A DNA stretch of 64,000 nt. It comes from JAYEIA01 sp964472505 (GTDB lineage: Bacteria > Bacteroidota > Bacteroidia > Bacteroidales > JAADGE01). The notes beneath the pieces are model-generated. The model was given only the letters and a program-made list of their open reading frames with translations. It searched no databases and was not told the origin of the DNA. The stretch spans positions 141,819 through 205,818 of the forward strand of contig CAYYQW010000001.1 of the NCBI GenBank assembly GCA_964472505.1. Reading direction: 5' to 3'. Position 1 is the stretch's first letter. Each line of letters begins with the position of its first letter. Shown here piece by piece: positions 1 to 7,377 of the stretch. The position numbers and the translations under genes are program-made.

Positions 1-134
1 GTCTTTTAATAATTTTCAGCTAAATTAATTCTTTTATCATTAATAATTATGTTCAACAACAGGTTTATCAACATATTCAATTCATAAAAAATTATGCATA
101 TTTGTATAACGGAAATTTAAAAATTTCAAGCAAA

Positions 135-572
135 ATGCGAACAATCAAAATCGGCTTTTTAAAAGCGTCCAACATCCTTTTATCTGCACTTATTACATTC
201 TTAGGCTTTAGCTCAGCCTGCTCATTGAATCAAGTTGAATACGGAGCTCCGCATGCAGACTTTATAGTGAGCGGAAAAACCGAATCGGCAGTAACCGGGG
301 AAGCTGTTAAAAACATACGCGTAGTTGCTGAGTGGGATACATCCTATACCGACGACAAAGGTTTGTATCTTAACGAATTAGAAACCGGCGGTGCGCGAGA
401 CGGTGAGTTGGTTTTAAAATTTGAGGATATTGACGGCGCAGAAAACGGTGCTTTTGAACCATTGGATACGCTTATTCAATATAAAGCCTCAGATTTTGAA
501 GACGGCGACGGTGATTGGTACGAAGGAGAAGCAAGAAAAATAATAAATGTTAAACTTCAAGCAAAAAAATGA
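135..572 (+). CDS. Putative lipoprotein of an rSAM/lipoprotein system (copy 1)
   Basis: A 145-residue predicted lipoprotein. After a hydrophobic segment (ILLSALITFLGF) it has a lipobox ending at Cys (FSSAC), so it is probably exported and lipidated. The mature part starts near the YGAP motif and ends in DFEDGDGDWY...VKLQAKK. It resembles the small lipoproteins encoded beside radical SAM/SPASM enzymes in Bacteroidota (TIGR04134-like family), whose role is unknown. I chose ATG 135 rather than an upstream in-frame start because the start then aligns exactly with the tandem paralogue, and both genes become 438 bp. It lies 56 bp before that paralogue and is probably co-transcribed with the radical SAM gene. 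Confidence 0.72.
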   Translation: MRTIKIGFLKASNILLSALITFLGFSSACSLNQVEYGAPHADFIVSGKTESAVTGEAVKNIRVVAEWDTSYTDDKGLYLNELETGGARDGELVLKFEDIDGAENGAFEPLDTLIQYKASDFEDGDGDWYEGEARKIINVKLQAKK

Positions 573-628
573 AACGGTGTATAACAAAAAGCTCTAAATT
601 ATAATAACAGTAAGTCAAATAAAACAAA

Positions 629-1066
629 ATGAAAAAAATCAAAATCGGCTTTTTAAAAGTTTCAAACATCCTTTTAAGTGCATTGATAGCTTTATTAGGA
701 TTCCACTCGGCCTGCTCTCCGGGAGCTGATGAATACGGAGCTCCCTATGCCGAATTTAAAGTAAACGGCAAAACAGAAGCAGCCGGCACAAGCCAAGCCG
801 TTGAAAACATACAAGTAGTTGCTCAAGGAGATACATCATACACTGACTCAAACGGCCGCTATGATAAAACCATAATAACATTCGGTGCGCAAGACGGAGA
901 ACTGCTTTTGAAATTTGAAGATATTGACGGCATTGAAAACGGTGATTTTGAACCTTTGGATACCCTGATTCAATATAAAGCTTCCGATTTTGAAGGCGGC
1001 GACGGTGATTGGTACGGCGGAGAAGCCGTAAAAACCGTAAATGTTAAACTTCAGCCAAAGAAATGA
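629..1066 (+). CDS. Putative lipoprotein of an rSAM/lipoprotein system (copy 2)
   Basis: Tandem paralogue of the preceding gene with the same length (145 residues) and the same landmarks: signal segment, lipobox FHSAC, DEYGAPYAEF at the mature N-terminus, a DTSYTD block and the C-terminal GGDGDWYGGEA...VKLQPKK. The middle resembles a small beta-rich carboxypeptidase-regulatory-like domain, which is my inference from the pattern. Its stop overlaps the start of the radical SAM gene by four bases (ATGA), so the two are almost certainly translationally coupled. That supports a functional link between lipoprotein and enzyme. Whether the lipoprotein is the substrate, a partner or a scaffold cannot be read from sequence. 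Confidence 0.78.
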   Translation: MKKIKIGFLKVSNILLSALIALLGFHSACSPGADEYGAPYAEFKVNGKTEAAGTSQAVENIQVVAQGDTSYTDSNGRYDKTIITFGAQDGELLLKFEDIDGIENGDFEPLDTLIQYKASDFEGGDGDWYGGEAVKTVNVKLQPKK

Positions 1067-2160
1067 GCGTAAAAAATATTCCTTTCAGAAAAAAAATAGC
1101 ATTAGAACTTTTCCGAAAATACCGTCAAAATGAAAAACGCATCCACAACTTGAATTATATTCTGTGGGAATGCACTTTACGCTGTAATTTGAACTGTAAG
1201 CATTGCGGAAGCGATTGCAAGAAAGAATCCGGAGTAAAAGATATGCCGCAAAGTGATTTTTTTGAGGCATTGGACACACTTTCACAAACTGTAAATCCAA
1301 ATAAAACCATAATTGTACTCACCGGCGGTGAACCTCTGGTGAGAAAAGACATTGAAGAAATCGGTAAAAAACTCTACGACAGAGGTTTTCCTTGGGGCAT
1401 AGTTACCAACGGAATGCAGCTGAATGCCAAACGCCTCAACGGCCTTTTACAATCCGGCTTGCGAAGCTTAACCATTAGTTTGGACGGACTTGAGGCGAGT
1501 CATAATTGGCTGAGAAATAACAAGAACAGCTTTAAAAATACCATAAATGCTTTGCAACTTATGGCTCAAACAGAGCATGTAAAATATGATGTTGTAACTT
1601 CAGTAAACCAAAGAAATTTCCGAGAACTTGAGCAAATTAAAAATTTATTAATCAGCATAGGAGTAAAAGCTTGGAGAATTTTTACAATTTTCCCCATTGG
1701 ACGTGCGAAAACGAATGATTATCTGCAACTCAATCCTAAAGAATTTAAAGCCGTATTTGATTTTATAAAACAAGTGAGAAAAGAAGGCCAAATAGAGTTA
1801 AGCTACGGTTGCGAAGGTTTTCTGGGGAATTACGAAAAAGAAGTTCGAGACAATTTTTTCTTCTGCCGAGCCGGAATCAATATTGCCTCCATATTGGCAG
1901 ACGGTTCTATTTCGGCCTGCCCGAATTTAAGAGGAAATTTCATACAGGGAAACATATATCAAGACAATTTTGCCGAAATATGGGAAAACAGATATGATGT
2001 TTTCAGAGACCGAAGCCACACAAAAACCGGCATTTGTGCCGATTGCGATTATCACAAATACTGCGACGGTAACGGTATGCACCTGCGCAACGAACAAAAC
2101 GGAGAGCTTATGTTTTGTCATCTGAACAGAATAGAAGAAGGAGAAGACAAAGCAACTTAG
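1063..2160 (+). CDS. Radical SAM/SPASM enzyme, rSAM/lipoprotein system
   Basis: A 365-residue radical SAM protein. The canonical CX3CX2C cluster motif (CNLNCKHC, Cys41/45/48) is intact. The GGEP motif (LTGGEPLVR) is present. The C-terminal third is a SPASM domain with several Cys (CRAG, ACPN, CADC, YCDGNG and a final C), expected to hold auxiliary Fe-S clusters. SPASM enzymes usually modify peptides or mature other enzymes. The four-base overlap with the upstream lipoprotein gene and the family pattern (TIGR04133-like) place it in the rSAM/lipoprotein system. The modification and substrate are unknown. The gene ends 16 bp before a convergent gene. Confidence 0.85.
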   Translation: MSVKNIPFRKKIALELFRKYRQNEKRIHNLNYILWECTLRCNLNCKHCGSDCKKESGVKDMPQSDFFEALDTLSQTVNPNKTIIVLTGGEPLVRKDIEEIGKKLYDRGFPWGIVTNGMQLNAKRLNGLLQSGLRSLTISLDGLEASHNWLRNNKNSFKNTINALQLMAQTEHVKYDVVTSVNQRNFRELEQIKNLLISIGVKAWRIFTIFPIGRAKTNDYLQLNPKEFKAVFDFIKQVRKEGQIELSYGCEGFLGNYEKEVRDNFFFCRAGINIASILADGSISACPNLRGNFIQGNIYQDNFAEIWENRYDVFRDRSHTKTGICADCDYHKYCDGNGMHLRNEQNGELMFCHLNRIEEGEDKAT

Positions 2161-2176
2161 TCTTTACAAACTTTAG

Positions 2177-3880
2177 CTATTTTTTTATCGCTCGTTGCTC
2201 AATTTCTTGCAGTGAAAGTTTTGAAATATCTAATATATTATGTTTGGAAAGCTGCCATTTTACCAGAGCTTCATTCAGTTTTGATTTTCGGATAACCCAT
2301 ATTTGCAATACATCCGTTCTTTCTATAGCCAATTCCAAACTTCCGGACCAACCTTGGCCTAACAATTCCATTGGGCCTACTTCATCAATTATCAGAACAT
2401 CGGGATTTGAACGACATGCTGCCTGAATCATTTCATTCCCTTTTTCTATGGCTTCCGGATTAAACCAATAGCGCCTGAATCGAGACCAACCGACTTGCTT
2501 TTCATTGGATGCCAAAGGCAGATTCTCACCGGTTACTATGTTTTGCAATTCAAAACTGCTGCGCCGATTATCCTGAAATTCACCGGACGAAATAATCCCC
2601 TTGACCGAATAGCCTTTTTTCTGCAAGTTTTCAATAAGCTTTTTAACCGTAGTAGTTTTTCCGGCATGCAAATCGCCGGTTAGTATTAGGATTTGCTCAT
2701 GCGCCTGCATATTTTTTGTGAAATATTCCAATAAGCTATCGGCCTGCACAAAGATTTCTCGCAAAATATAACGCCGCTGTTTATATAGATTTTTTAAGCG
2801 AGGCAAAGAAGCCGTTACCGCAGGCAAAGCCGAAAAGGCTACATTCAAAGACTGATAAAGATTGGCAAAGCCATAATTAAAGAGCAAGCTTTTTAGAAGC
2901 GGGTTTCTGAGTTCAGTACTAATTCCGGCAAAACCAAAAATTACCATAACCGCTCTAAAATTCATTTCCAAACCAACCCGCAAACCTTTAAATGAGAAGC
3001 TGCCGTTGCCCGAAGCCCATTCCCAAAGAAAAGAAGCCAAGAGCGTAATAAGGGCAAACTGAATCCAAATGGCCGGTTTTTTCAGATGCCTGACCGATTG
3101 TTTATAGCGAATAAGAATAAATGTGAGAAAAATGAGGCCGCCGGGAACCGCATAAAACCAATAACTTTTATTTAAAAAATACAAAACAGCCACTACCCAA
3201 ACAATGATTAAAAGCAGATACCATAACGAGTATCTCTGTTCTTTGGCTCCGACAAAAAAGTTTCCTCCGTTAAAATCGGATTTTGAAAAGCGCTCTTTCT
3301 CTAAGTCTTTACTGTCCAATCGATTGGCTGAAAGATACCCGCCGATTGCTCCCAAAGCTCCGGCAAGCATATACACGGCAAATATTCCGCCGATAAGGAA
3401 AAAGGGATGAGAAGCCGAAATACCGGTTTTCATCACCAAAAAATCATAGAGTGACTCGGCCACTTTCACCAAATCAAAACCGTAAAGAATTAACCAGTTA
3501 AATATTTTTTGGAAAAGCGTCCACAACACGGCCAAAGCACCGCCCAAAATATAAGCAAATAAATTTCTGCCAAAAATTAAACGCGAAAGCTCAATAATAA
3601 GCGCTTCGGTAAAAATACCAATCATAGGACCGAATATCACAGCGCTTGGAGAAATGGATTTCATCAATGCGCAAATAATGCCGGCTCGCAAAATAATGAA
3701 AGGTTCTTTCCAGTGCTGCATAAAAGCCGTGAGCAAAAACACGCTTGCAACCGCCAATAAAGCACCGGCAAAAGGAAGACGCATATTATGTAAAAAACTG
3801 CCGACTATAATTTCTATGGCAGCCCATATACTGCCAATTACGGCAGCTTTCATCCATCGGGTATTTATTGTTTGAGTCAT
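2177..3880 (-). CDS. Membrane protein fused to a THEP1-like nucleoside triphosphatase
   Basis: A 567-residue fusion. Roughly residues 1-190 hold about five to six hydrophobic helices with an ECF S-component-like look (GPMIGIFTEALIIE, then an FGRN segment). Residues about 215-390 hold further helices ending in a basic LPRLKNLYKQRR stretch, reminiscent of an EcfT/CbiQ coupling protein. From about residue 400 there is a P-loop NTPase with Walker A GDLHAGKTT and Walker B LIIDEVGPMEL, the signature of the THEP1/NTPase_1 family rather than of an ABC ATPase. The start overlaps the upstream DUF364 gene by four bases. A transporter role is inference from the membrane parts; no substrate is indicated and no riboswitch was seen upstream. 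Confidence 0.72.
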   Translation of the reverse strand: MTQTINTRWMKAAVIGSIWAAIEIIVGSFLHNMRLPFAGALLAVASVFLLTAFMQHWKEPFIILRAGIICALMKSISPSAVIFGPMIGIFTEALIIELSRLIFGRNLFAYILGGALAVLWTLFQKIFNWLILYGFDLVKVAESLYDFLVMKTGISASHPFFLIGGIFAVYMLAGALGAIGGYLSANRLDSKDLEKERFSKSDFNGGNFFVGAKEQRYSLWYLLLIIVWVVAVLYFLNKSYWFYAVPGGLIFLTFILIRYKQSVRHLKKPAIWIQFALITLLASFLWEWASGNGSFSFKGLRVGLEMNFRAVMVIFGFAGISTELRNPLLKSLLFNYGFANLYQSLNVAFSALPAVTASLPRLKNLYKQRRYILREIFVQADSLLEYFTKNMQAHEQILILTGDLHAGKTTTVKKLIENLQKKGYSVKGIISSGEFQDNRRSSFELQNIVTGENLPLASNEKQVGWSRFRRYWFNPEAIEKGNEMIQAACRSNPDVLIIDEVGPMELLGQGWSGSLELAIERTDVLQIWVIRKSKLNEALVKWQLSKHNILDISKLSLQEIEQRAIKK

Positions 3881-4692
3881 TTGTCTTGTTTAACTATAGA
3901 AATTTTTTCGGCTCCGTATCTGAATAAATGATAGCCGGTTCCGCCCTCTGCCACGGTTCGCATGGCGGCATCAACAACATTTATTCGTAAGCTGCCAATA
4001 ATATCAATTCCCTTATCGAATAATACTTCCGGAACTAAACCGGCAGACGGGCCTACCAGAATGACCTTTGTTCCGGAACAAAACAAGCCGGCCAATTTAT
4101 CCAATGTATTATTCACCAAAGTAGAGCCGGTAATTATCACCAAATCGGAATCCGGAATCAGTTCTTCGGCTCGGTCTGCCGGTACGTAATATTTTTTATT
4201 TTCCGCACGCAGGGTTGATTCGTCTAACTCCAAGACCCGAAGTTCACAATCTCGGTCTCGCAGTTTTCGGATATAGGAACTGAAAGCTCCGACCAATGTA
4301 ACTTTATCACCGGTTTTTATCTTCAATAGATCAAAAGGATCGCTTTGGGGTATTATCCGGTAATTACCCGCATTAATGATTGCAGCAGAAAGGGCATTGG
4401 CGCAAGCCAATTGTAAGGCAGTCGTATCCGGATTTTCACTGTCGGCAAGGAGTAGCTCTTTAACCGAGCGCCCCGATATATTATTGGGTGTAAAAGCTCC
4501 AAAATCACGTTCGAAGCGATACAAAAACGGAGCCTTTGAGTATTGCGTCAAGGAAAAGCCCACCGTTCCCAACGATAAACGAACGGCAGTAAGAAACTTA
4601 CCGGCAATAAGTTCATCAATCAACACTTCATGTGCTGATATGCCGTATTTCTTCTGAGCAAACTCAATAACTTCCTGATATAATTTCTGCAT
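3877..4692 (-). CDS. DUF364/DUF4213 domain protein (putative heavy-metal chelation)
   Basis: A 271-residue soluble protein matching the DUF4213 (N-terminal) plus DUF364 (C-terminal) architecture. Visible blocks are SLGTVGFSLTQ, the GRSVKELLLADSENP stretch typical of DUF4213, a Rossmann-like VTLVGAFSSYI, and VIITGSTLVNNTLDKL followed by VILVGPSAGLVPEVLFDKG. The family is linked by context to metal or metallophore uptake, but its biochemical role is not established. I place the start at 4692 (MQKLYQEV): the upstream in-frame extension is hydrophobic and Cys-rich and unlike the family. Its stop overlaps the start of the membrane/THEP1 gene, so the two form an operon. A 39-bp piece of this gene recurs at 6791-6829. 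Confidence 0.8.
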   Translation of the reverse strand: MQKLYQEVIEFAQKKYGISAHEVLIDELIAGKFLTAVRLSLGTVGFSLTQYSKAPFLYRFERDFGAFTPNNISGRSVKELLLADSENPDTTALQLACANALSAAIINAGNYRIIPQSDPFDLLKIKTGDKVTLVGAFSSYIRKLRDRDCELRVLELDESTLRAENKKYYVPADRAEELIPDSDLVIITGSTLVNNTLDKLAGLFCSGTKVILVGPSAGLVPEVLFDKGIDIIGSLRINVVDAAMRTVAEGGTGYHLFRYGAEKISIVKQDK

Positions 4693-5050
4693 ATACTGCA
4701 AGTAGTTTATGTTTGCTTTTCCTATACAAAGCAAGAAAAAGCAAGCTGAAAATTTGGGCAAAAATAAAAACAAGCGCTTAAATAATCAATGAATACCAAA
4801 CTATTTTCATGAATACATTTCAGGCCATAAATACGGGTAAGTAAAACGCACAAAAACATGTTTTAAAACGTTTGCGGAAAACCAAAATAATGGCAAATTT
4901 TTATATTTTTGTTAGCCACAACGATAAATGACCCGCAGATACCTAAATGCCGACATTGAGTAGGAAAAGCGACAGTCGTAAGGCAAGATTTTATAGAATG
5001 TTTTTTTGGTTAATTGTTTGCTTTTAAGTAATATTGTTATCAGTGTCGCA

Positions 5051-5102
5051 TAACATATAAGAACAGATTGGCGACACCGGAGTGTTGCCAAGGTATATGT
5101 TA
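5051..5102. repeat. Interrupted hairpin, attC-like in shape
   Basis: Outer arms TAACATATA (5051-5059) and TATATGTTA (5094-5102) are perfect reverse complements. Inner arms GGCGACAC (5070-5077) and GTGTTGCC (5082-5089) pair with one G-U. GTGTCGC at 5043-5049 is an alternative partner for the inner arm. Two stem blocks split by unpaired bases and a terminal GTTAGCG are reminiscent of integron attC sites, but the core triplets do not fit the GTTRRRY consensus exactly, so this is only a resemblance. Confidence 0.5.
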
Positions 5103-5159
5103 GCGGTTATTGAAACAAAGAAACGTGCAATGTCAAAATATCGAATGAATAAAAAAACG

Positions 5160-5167
5160 TATCTTTG
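5160..5167 (+). promoter_or_regulatory. -7 box TATCTTTG of the UPF0175/DUF3368 module
   Basis: Exact match to the Bacteroidota TAnnTTTG -7 element, ending 22 bases before the ATG at 5190. No gene start upstream of it is needed. Confidence 0.6.
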
Positions 5168-5189
5168 TAAAGCATAAAAATGATTGATT

Positions 5190-5456
5190 ATGAAAAATAT
5201 AGTAATTCCGGTTAATATTTCGCCTGATATAATGATTGCATTAAATAAATCGGAAAAAGAATTAAAAAATCATTTTCAGGTTGGGATTGCAATGATGTTA
5301 TTTCAAGAAGGTAAACTAACCTTAGGCAAAGCAATACAACTTTCCGGATTGACACGTTATGAATTTGAGAAATCTTTAGCAAAAAAAAACATCCCGATTT
5401 CCAATCCAAGCTTCGACCAAGTGATTTCGGATATTAGCAAACTAAGTGATTTGTAA
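5190..5456 (+). CDS. UPF0175 family antitoxin-like protein
   Basis: An 88-residue protein of the UPF0175 type. It has a short N-terminal strand region, then KLTLGKAIQLSGLTRYEFEKSLAKKNIPI, a helix-turn-helix-like stretch with the conserved G(L)xxxEF pattern, then a C-terminal tail rich in Ile, Ser and Leu. In known pairs UPF0175 proteins are the DNA-binding partner of DUF3368/PIN-like proteins. The ATG at 5190 is preferred to the TTG two codons earlier. The stop is followed two bases later by the GTG of the partner gene, a tight toxin-antitoxin arrangement. Autoregulation is likely by analogy only. Confidence 0.75.
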   Translation: MKNIVIPVNISPDIMIALNKSEKELKNHFQVGIAMMLFQEGKLTLGKAIQLSGLTRYEFEKSLAKKNIPISNPSFDQVISDISKLSDL

Positions 5457-5458
5457 TT

Positions 5459-5944
5459 GTGAAAATTGTTATCGCTGATACAGGAGCTTTAATTTCTCTG
5501 ATTCATCTTGGCAGAATTGATTTGATTGAAAAGGTGTTTGGGGAATTCTTTATTGCAAAAGCAGTTTGGAAAGAGTTAAATGCTTATGATAATCCTGACT
5601 TTGACCGAACAGTTTTATTGAGATTGGAATCGAAAGTAAAGCAAATAAATTCGAGGAATCATTTACTAATGCTAATGGATTATGGAGAATCTGAATCTGT
5701 GATTCTTTATGAAGAAATAGGTGCGGATTATTTGTTAATTGATGATAATAAGGCAAGAACCGTGGCAGAATCCCTGAATGTCAATTGTATTGGAACTTTA
5801 GGTCTGTTAGTTAAGGCTAAACAAAAAGGATTGATTGTAGAATTAAAACCTCTTTTTGAAAAACTGATTAGAACAGGTAGGCATTTCTCTAAAAAATTAC
5901 TAAATGATTTACTTAAAAATATAGACGAGACTGAACTTGATTGA
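5459..5944 (+). CDS. DUF3368 (PIN-like) toxin-type nuclease
   Basis: A 161-residue protein of the DUF3368 family, a PIN-domain relative. The N-terminus IADTGALISLIHLGRIDL carries the first PIN acidic residue. MDYGESESVILYEE carries the second acidic region, and YLLIDDNKARTVAESLN the third (DD). These would form the metal site of a PIN RNase. The gene starts with GTG two bases after its partner's stop. Position and family point to the toxin of a chromosomal or mobile toxin-antitoxin module; the RNA target is unknown. The coding part is AT-rich like the rest of the island. Confidence 0.75.
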   Translation: MKIVIADTGALISLIHLGRIDLIEKVFGEFFIAKAVWKELNAYDNPDFDRTVLLRLESKVKQINSRNHLLMLMDYGESESVILYEEIGADYLLIDDNKARTVAESLNVNCIGTLGLLVKAKQKGLIVELKPLFEKLIRTGRHFSKKLLNDLLKNIDETELD

Positions 5945-6116
5945 ACAACAACCGCTAAAGATGTGTCATGCGTAATGGCTCGGAAAGTAATAAATTCCAA
6001 GGTCTGTGGCTCGCATCAACACCATCTCGGTTTGATAGTGAGAAGCTCCGTAATCCGCCACTACGCATACATTTTCCGTTGTGACAAATGCTAAAACAGA
6101 ATTCGCGGAAAAATTG
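5945..6116. other. Spacer between two toxin-antitoxin modules
   Basis: About 170 bp with no supported gene. AACCGCTAA at 5947-5955 is the inverted counterpart of TTAGCGGTT at 5100-5108, so the first module is flanked by a 9-bp inverted repeat. The stretch from about 5960 to 6085 is clearly richer in G+C than both neighbouring genes, which suggests a separate origin. Confidence 0.4.
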
Positions 6117-6124
6117 TAACTTTG
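6117..6124 (+). promoter_or_regulatory. -7 box TAACTTTG of the MNT/HEPN module
   Basis: Exact TAnnTTTG match ending 19 bases before the ATG at 6144. Confidence 0.6.
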
Positions 6125-6143
6125 TAATTTATAAGAATCAAAT

Positions 6144-6443
6144 ATGAAAATTTCAGAGAAAAATATAGAACAAATCAAACAAGTTTGCAAAGAATTTAAA
6201 GTTAAGAACTTTTCTGTTTTTGGGTCTGTGTTGACTGAAAACTTTTCTTCAGATTCCGACATAGACTTCGTGGTTGACTTTGACGAAAATGACCCAATAA
6301 AATATACAGATTTGTATTTCCAACTAAAGGACAAATTGGAACAGATTTTAAAGCGACAAGTTGACTTGATAGAAGAACGCGGAATAAAAAACTCATTTTT
6401 CAGAAAGGAAATTGACGAGTCAAAAATTGTATTGTATGGATAA
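6144..6443 (+). CDS. MNT-type minimal nucleotidyltransferase antitoxin
   Basis: A 99-residue minimal nucleotidyltransferase. The catalytic GSX10DXD motif is complete: GS of FGSVLTENF followed, ten residues on, by DID. A third acidic residue follows in RQVDLIEE. Proteins of this size next to a HEPN gene act as antitoxins that AMPylate the HEPN partner (MntA/HepT type). The gene overlaps the HEPN gene by eight bases when the latter starts at 6436. A second such pair lies on the minus strand at 40013-40643. Confidence 0.82.
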   Translation: MKISEKNIEQIKQVCKEFKVKNFSVFGSVLTENFSSDSDIDFVVDFDENDPIKYTDLYFQLKDKLEQILKRQVDLIEERGIKNSFFRKEIDESKIVLYG

Positions 6444-6771
6444 TAAAATTAATGCTTGGCTTGAGGATATTTTAAGGTCAATTGATGAGATTTTTGAATT
6501 TTTGCCGAAAAAGAGAGATTTTTTTGAATTCCAAAAGGACGTAAAAACTAAAAAAGCAGTTGAACGAAATATTGAAATTATTGGAGAGGCTGTAAATAGA
6601 ATAACTAATTACAAAAACACTAAAATTGACATACAAAACGCAAGGCAAATTATAGGGACAAGAAACAGAATTGCCCACGAATATGATAACATATCTGACG
6701 AAGTAATTTGGACAATAATTATTAGAGAACTTCCAAAACTTAAAGAAGAAATAACAAAACTGAGAAAATGA
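6436..6771 (+). CDS. HEPN (DUF86) toxin, HepT-like
   Basis: A 111-residue all-helical HEPN/DUF86 protein. It carries the RX4HXY motif as RNRIAHEYD, in which Arg and His form the RNase site and Tyr is the residue AMPylated in HepT/MntA pairs. I start it at ATG 6436 (MDNKINAW), which overlaps the nucleotidyltransferase stop by eight bases. The longer version starts at a TTG and has no family support. Role: toxic RNase held in check by the upstream MNT protein, by analogy with characterised HepT. Confidence 0.82.
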   Translation: MDNKINAWLEDILRSIDEIFEFLPKKRDFFEFQKDVKTKKAVERNIEIIGEAVNRITNYKNTKIDIQNARQIIGTRNRIAHEYDNISDEVIWTIIIRELPKLKEEITKLRK

Positions 6772-6790
6772 AGCACTTGCCACAGCTGAA

Positions 6791-6829
6791 TTTTCACTGT
6801 CGGCAAGGAATAGCTATTTAAGCGAGCGC
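6791..6829 (-). pseudogene. 39-bp decayed fragment of a DUF364/DUF4213 gene
   Basis: This stretch matches 4433-4471 inside the intact DUF364/DUF4213 gene at 36 of 39 positions and in the same orientation. Read on the minus strand in the matching frame it gives R-S-L-K-stop-L-F-L-A-D-S-E-N, the counterpart of RSVKELLLADSEN, with an in-frame stop. No similarity is visible on either side. It looks like the remnant of a second, probably tandem, copy of that gene. Confidence 0.65.
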
Positions 6830-6866
6830 TTTACCTATGTATAAGCCCGATCTATGAAATGTTGCT

Positions 6867-6930
6867 TTTCACCGAATGGGTGAGGTGAAATGCTTACATT
6901 TGCTTAATCGATTGAGCGGAATCGCTCAAT
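6867..6930. repeat. Two hairpins upstream of the transposase remnant (REP-like)
   Basis: TTTCACC (6867-6873) pairs with GGTGAAA (6884-6890). ATTGAGCG (6911-6918) pairs perfectly with CGCTCAAT (6923-6930) over a four-base loop. Paired palindromes directly before a REP-associated tyrosine transposase are typical of the DNA such enzymes act on; that role here is inference. Confidence 0.55.
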
Positions 6931-6944
6931 TTGGGTATAATTTA

Positions 6945-6952
6945 TATTTTTG
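6945..6952 (+). promoter_or_regulatory. -7 box TATTTTTG before the transposase remnant
   Basis: TAnnTTTG match ending 11 bases before the GTG at 6964, where similarity to REP-associated transposases begins. Confidence 0.45.
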
Positions 6953-6963
6953 AAATAAAAACA

Positions 6964-7262
6964 GTGTCAACAGGATATAAAATACAAGAACCGGAAAGAA
7001 TCTATTTTCTTACACTGCAAATTGTGGCTTGGGTTGATTTGTTTTCACGCAAAATTTTAAAAAAGGCAGAATTTTCAGATATGGACATAAGAGAACCATG
7101 CAGAGCATATCTCTATTCAAAAATTTATTGAACAAAAAATCAATTATGGTTGATCAAAATCCTGTCAGTTCAGGCATTGTACAATATCCGGAATATTATT
7201 TGTATTCAAGTGCCGGAAACTATGCAGATGAAGAAAATATTTTTGATGTAAGCGTTTTTTAG
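6964..7262 (+). pseudogene. Broken REP-associated tyrosine transposase (RAYT, Y1_Tnp)
   Basis: Two pieces of one protein family survive in different frames. The first, from GTG 6964, reads STGYKIQEPERIYFLTLQ then IVAWVDLFSRK, matching the N-terminus of Bacteroidota RAYT proteins. The second, 7146-7262, reads DQNPVSSGIVQYPEYYLYSS then AGNYADEEN, matching the C-terminal part (the NPV.AGIV...YLYSSA.NY pattern). The middle with the HUH and catalytic Tyr region is deleted, so it cannot be active. RAYTs mobilise REP palindromes; palindromes lie just upstream, and an unrelated REP-like element is at 39709-39780. Confidence 0.75.
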
Positions 7263-7377
7263 TTTTCTTTGGAAAACGGTAAAATGATATTTCGAGTTAA
7301 ACTTGAAAAATATAAATTGAAAGTATTTTATAAAGATGCATAGGTAATGGAATTAATACAATTTAAAAATAAACGAA
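7263..7377. other. Short AT-rich spacer
   Basis: No gene, hairpin or promoter consensus was recognised between the transposase remnant and the next gene. Confidence 0.4.

Larger units (their letters stand above)
4693..5189. other. Intergenic region with a strong hairpin, left edge of the accessory island
   Basis: No gene is supported here. On the plus strand there is a TATTTTTG box at 4914-4921 with no convincing ORF behind it. A long interrupted hairpin lies at 5051-5102, and the toxin-antitoxin promoter at 5160-5167. The base composition becomes more AT-rich than the DUF364 gene to the left. Confidence 0.6.

Noticed and set aside
1927..2121. Antisense ORFs inside the radical SAM gene and many other long genes
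   Set aside because: They are frame shadows of well-supported genes and have no family features or promoters of their own.
4693..4900. Cobalamin or other metal riboswitch before the DUF364/THEP1 operon
   Set aside because: No conserved riboswitch core or multi-stem fold was seen in the upstream region.
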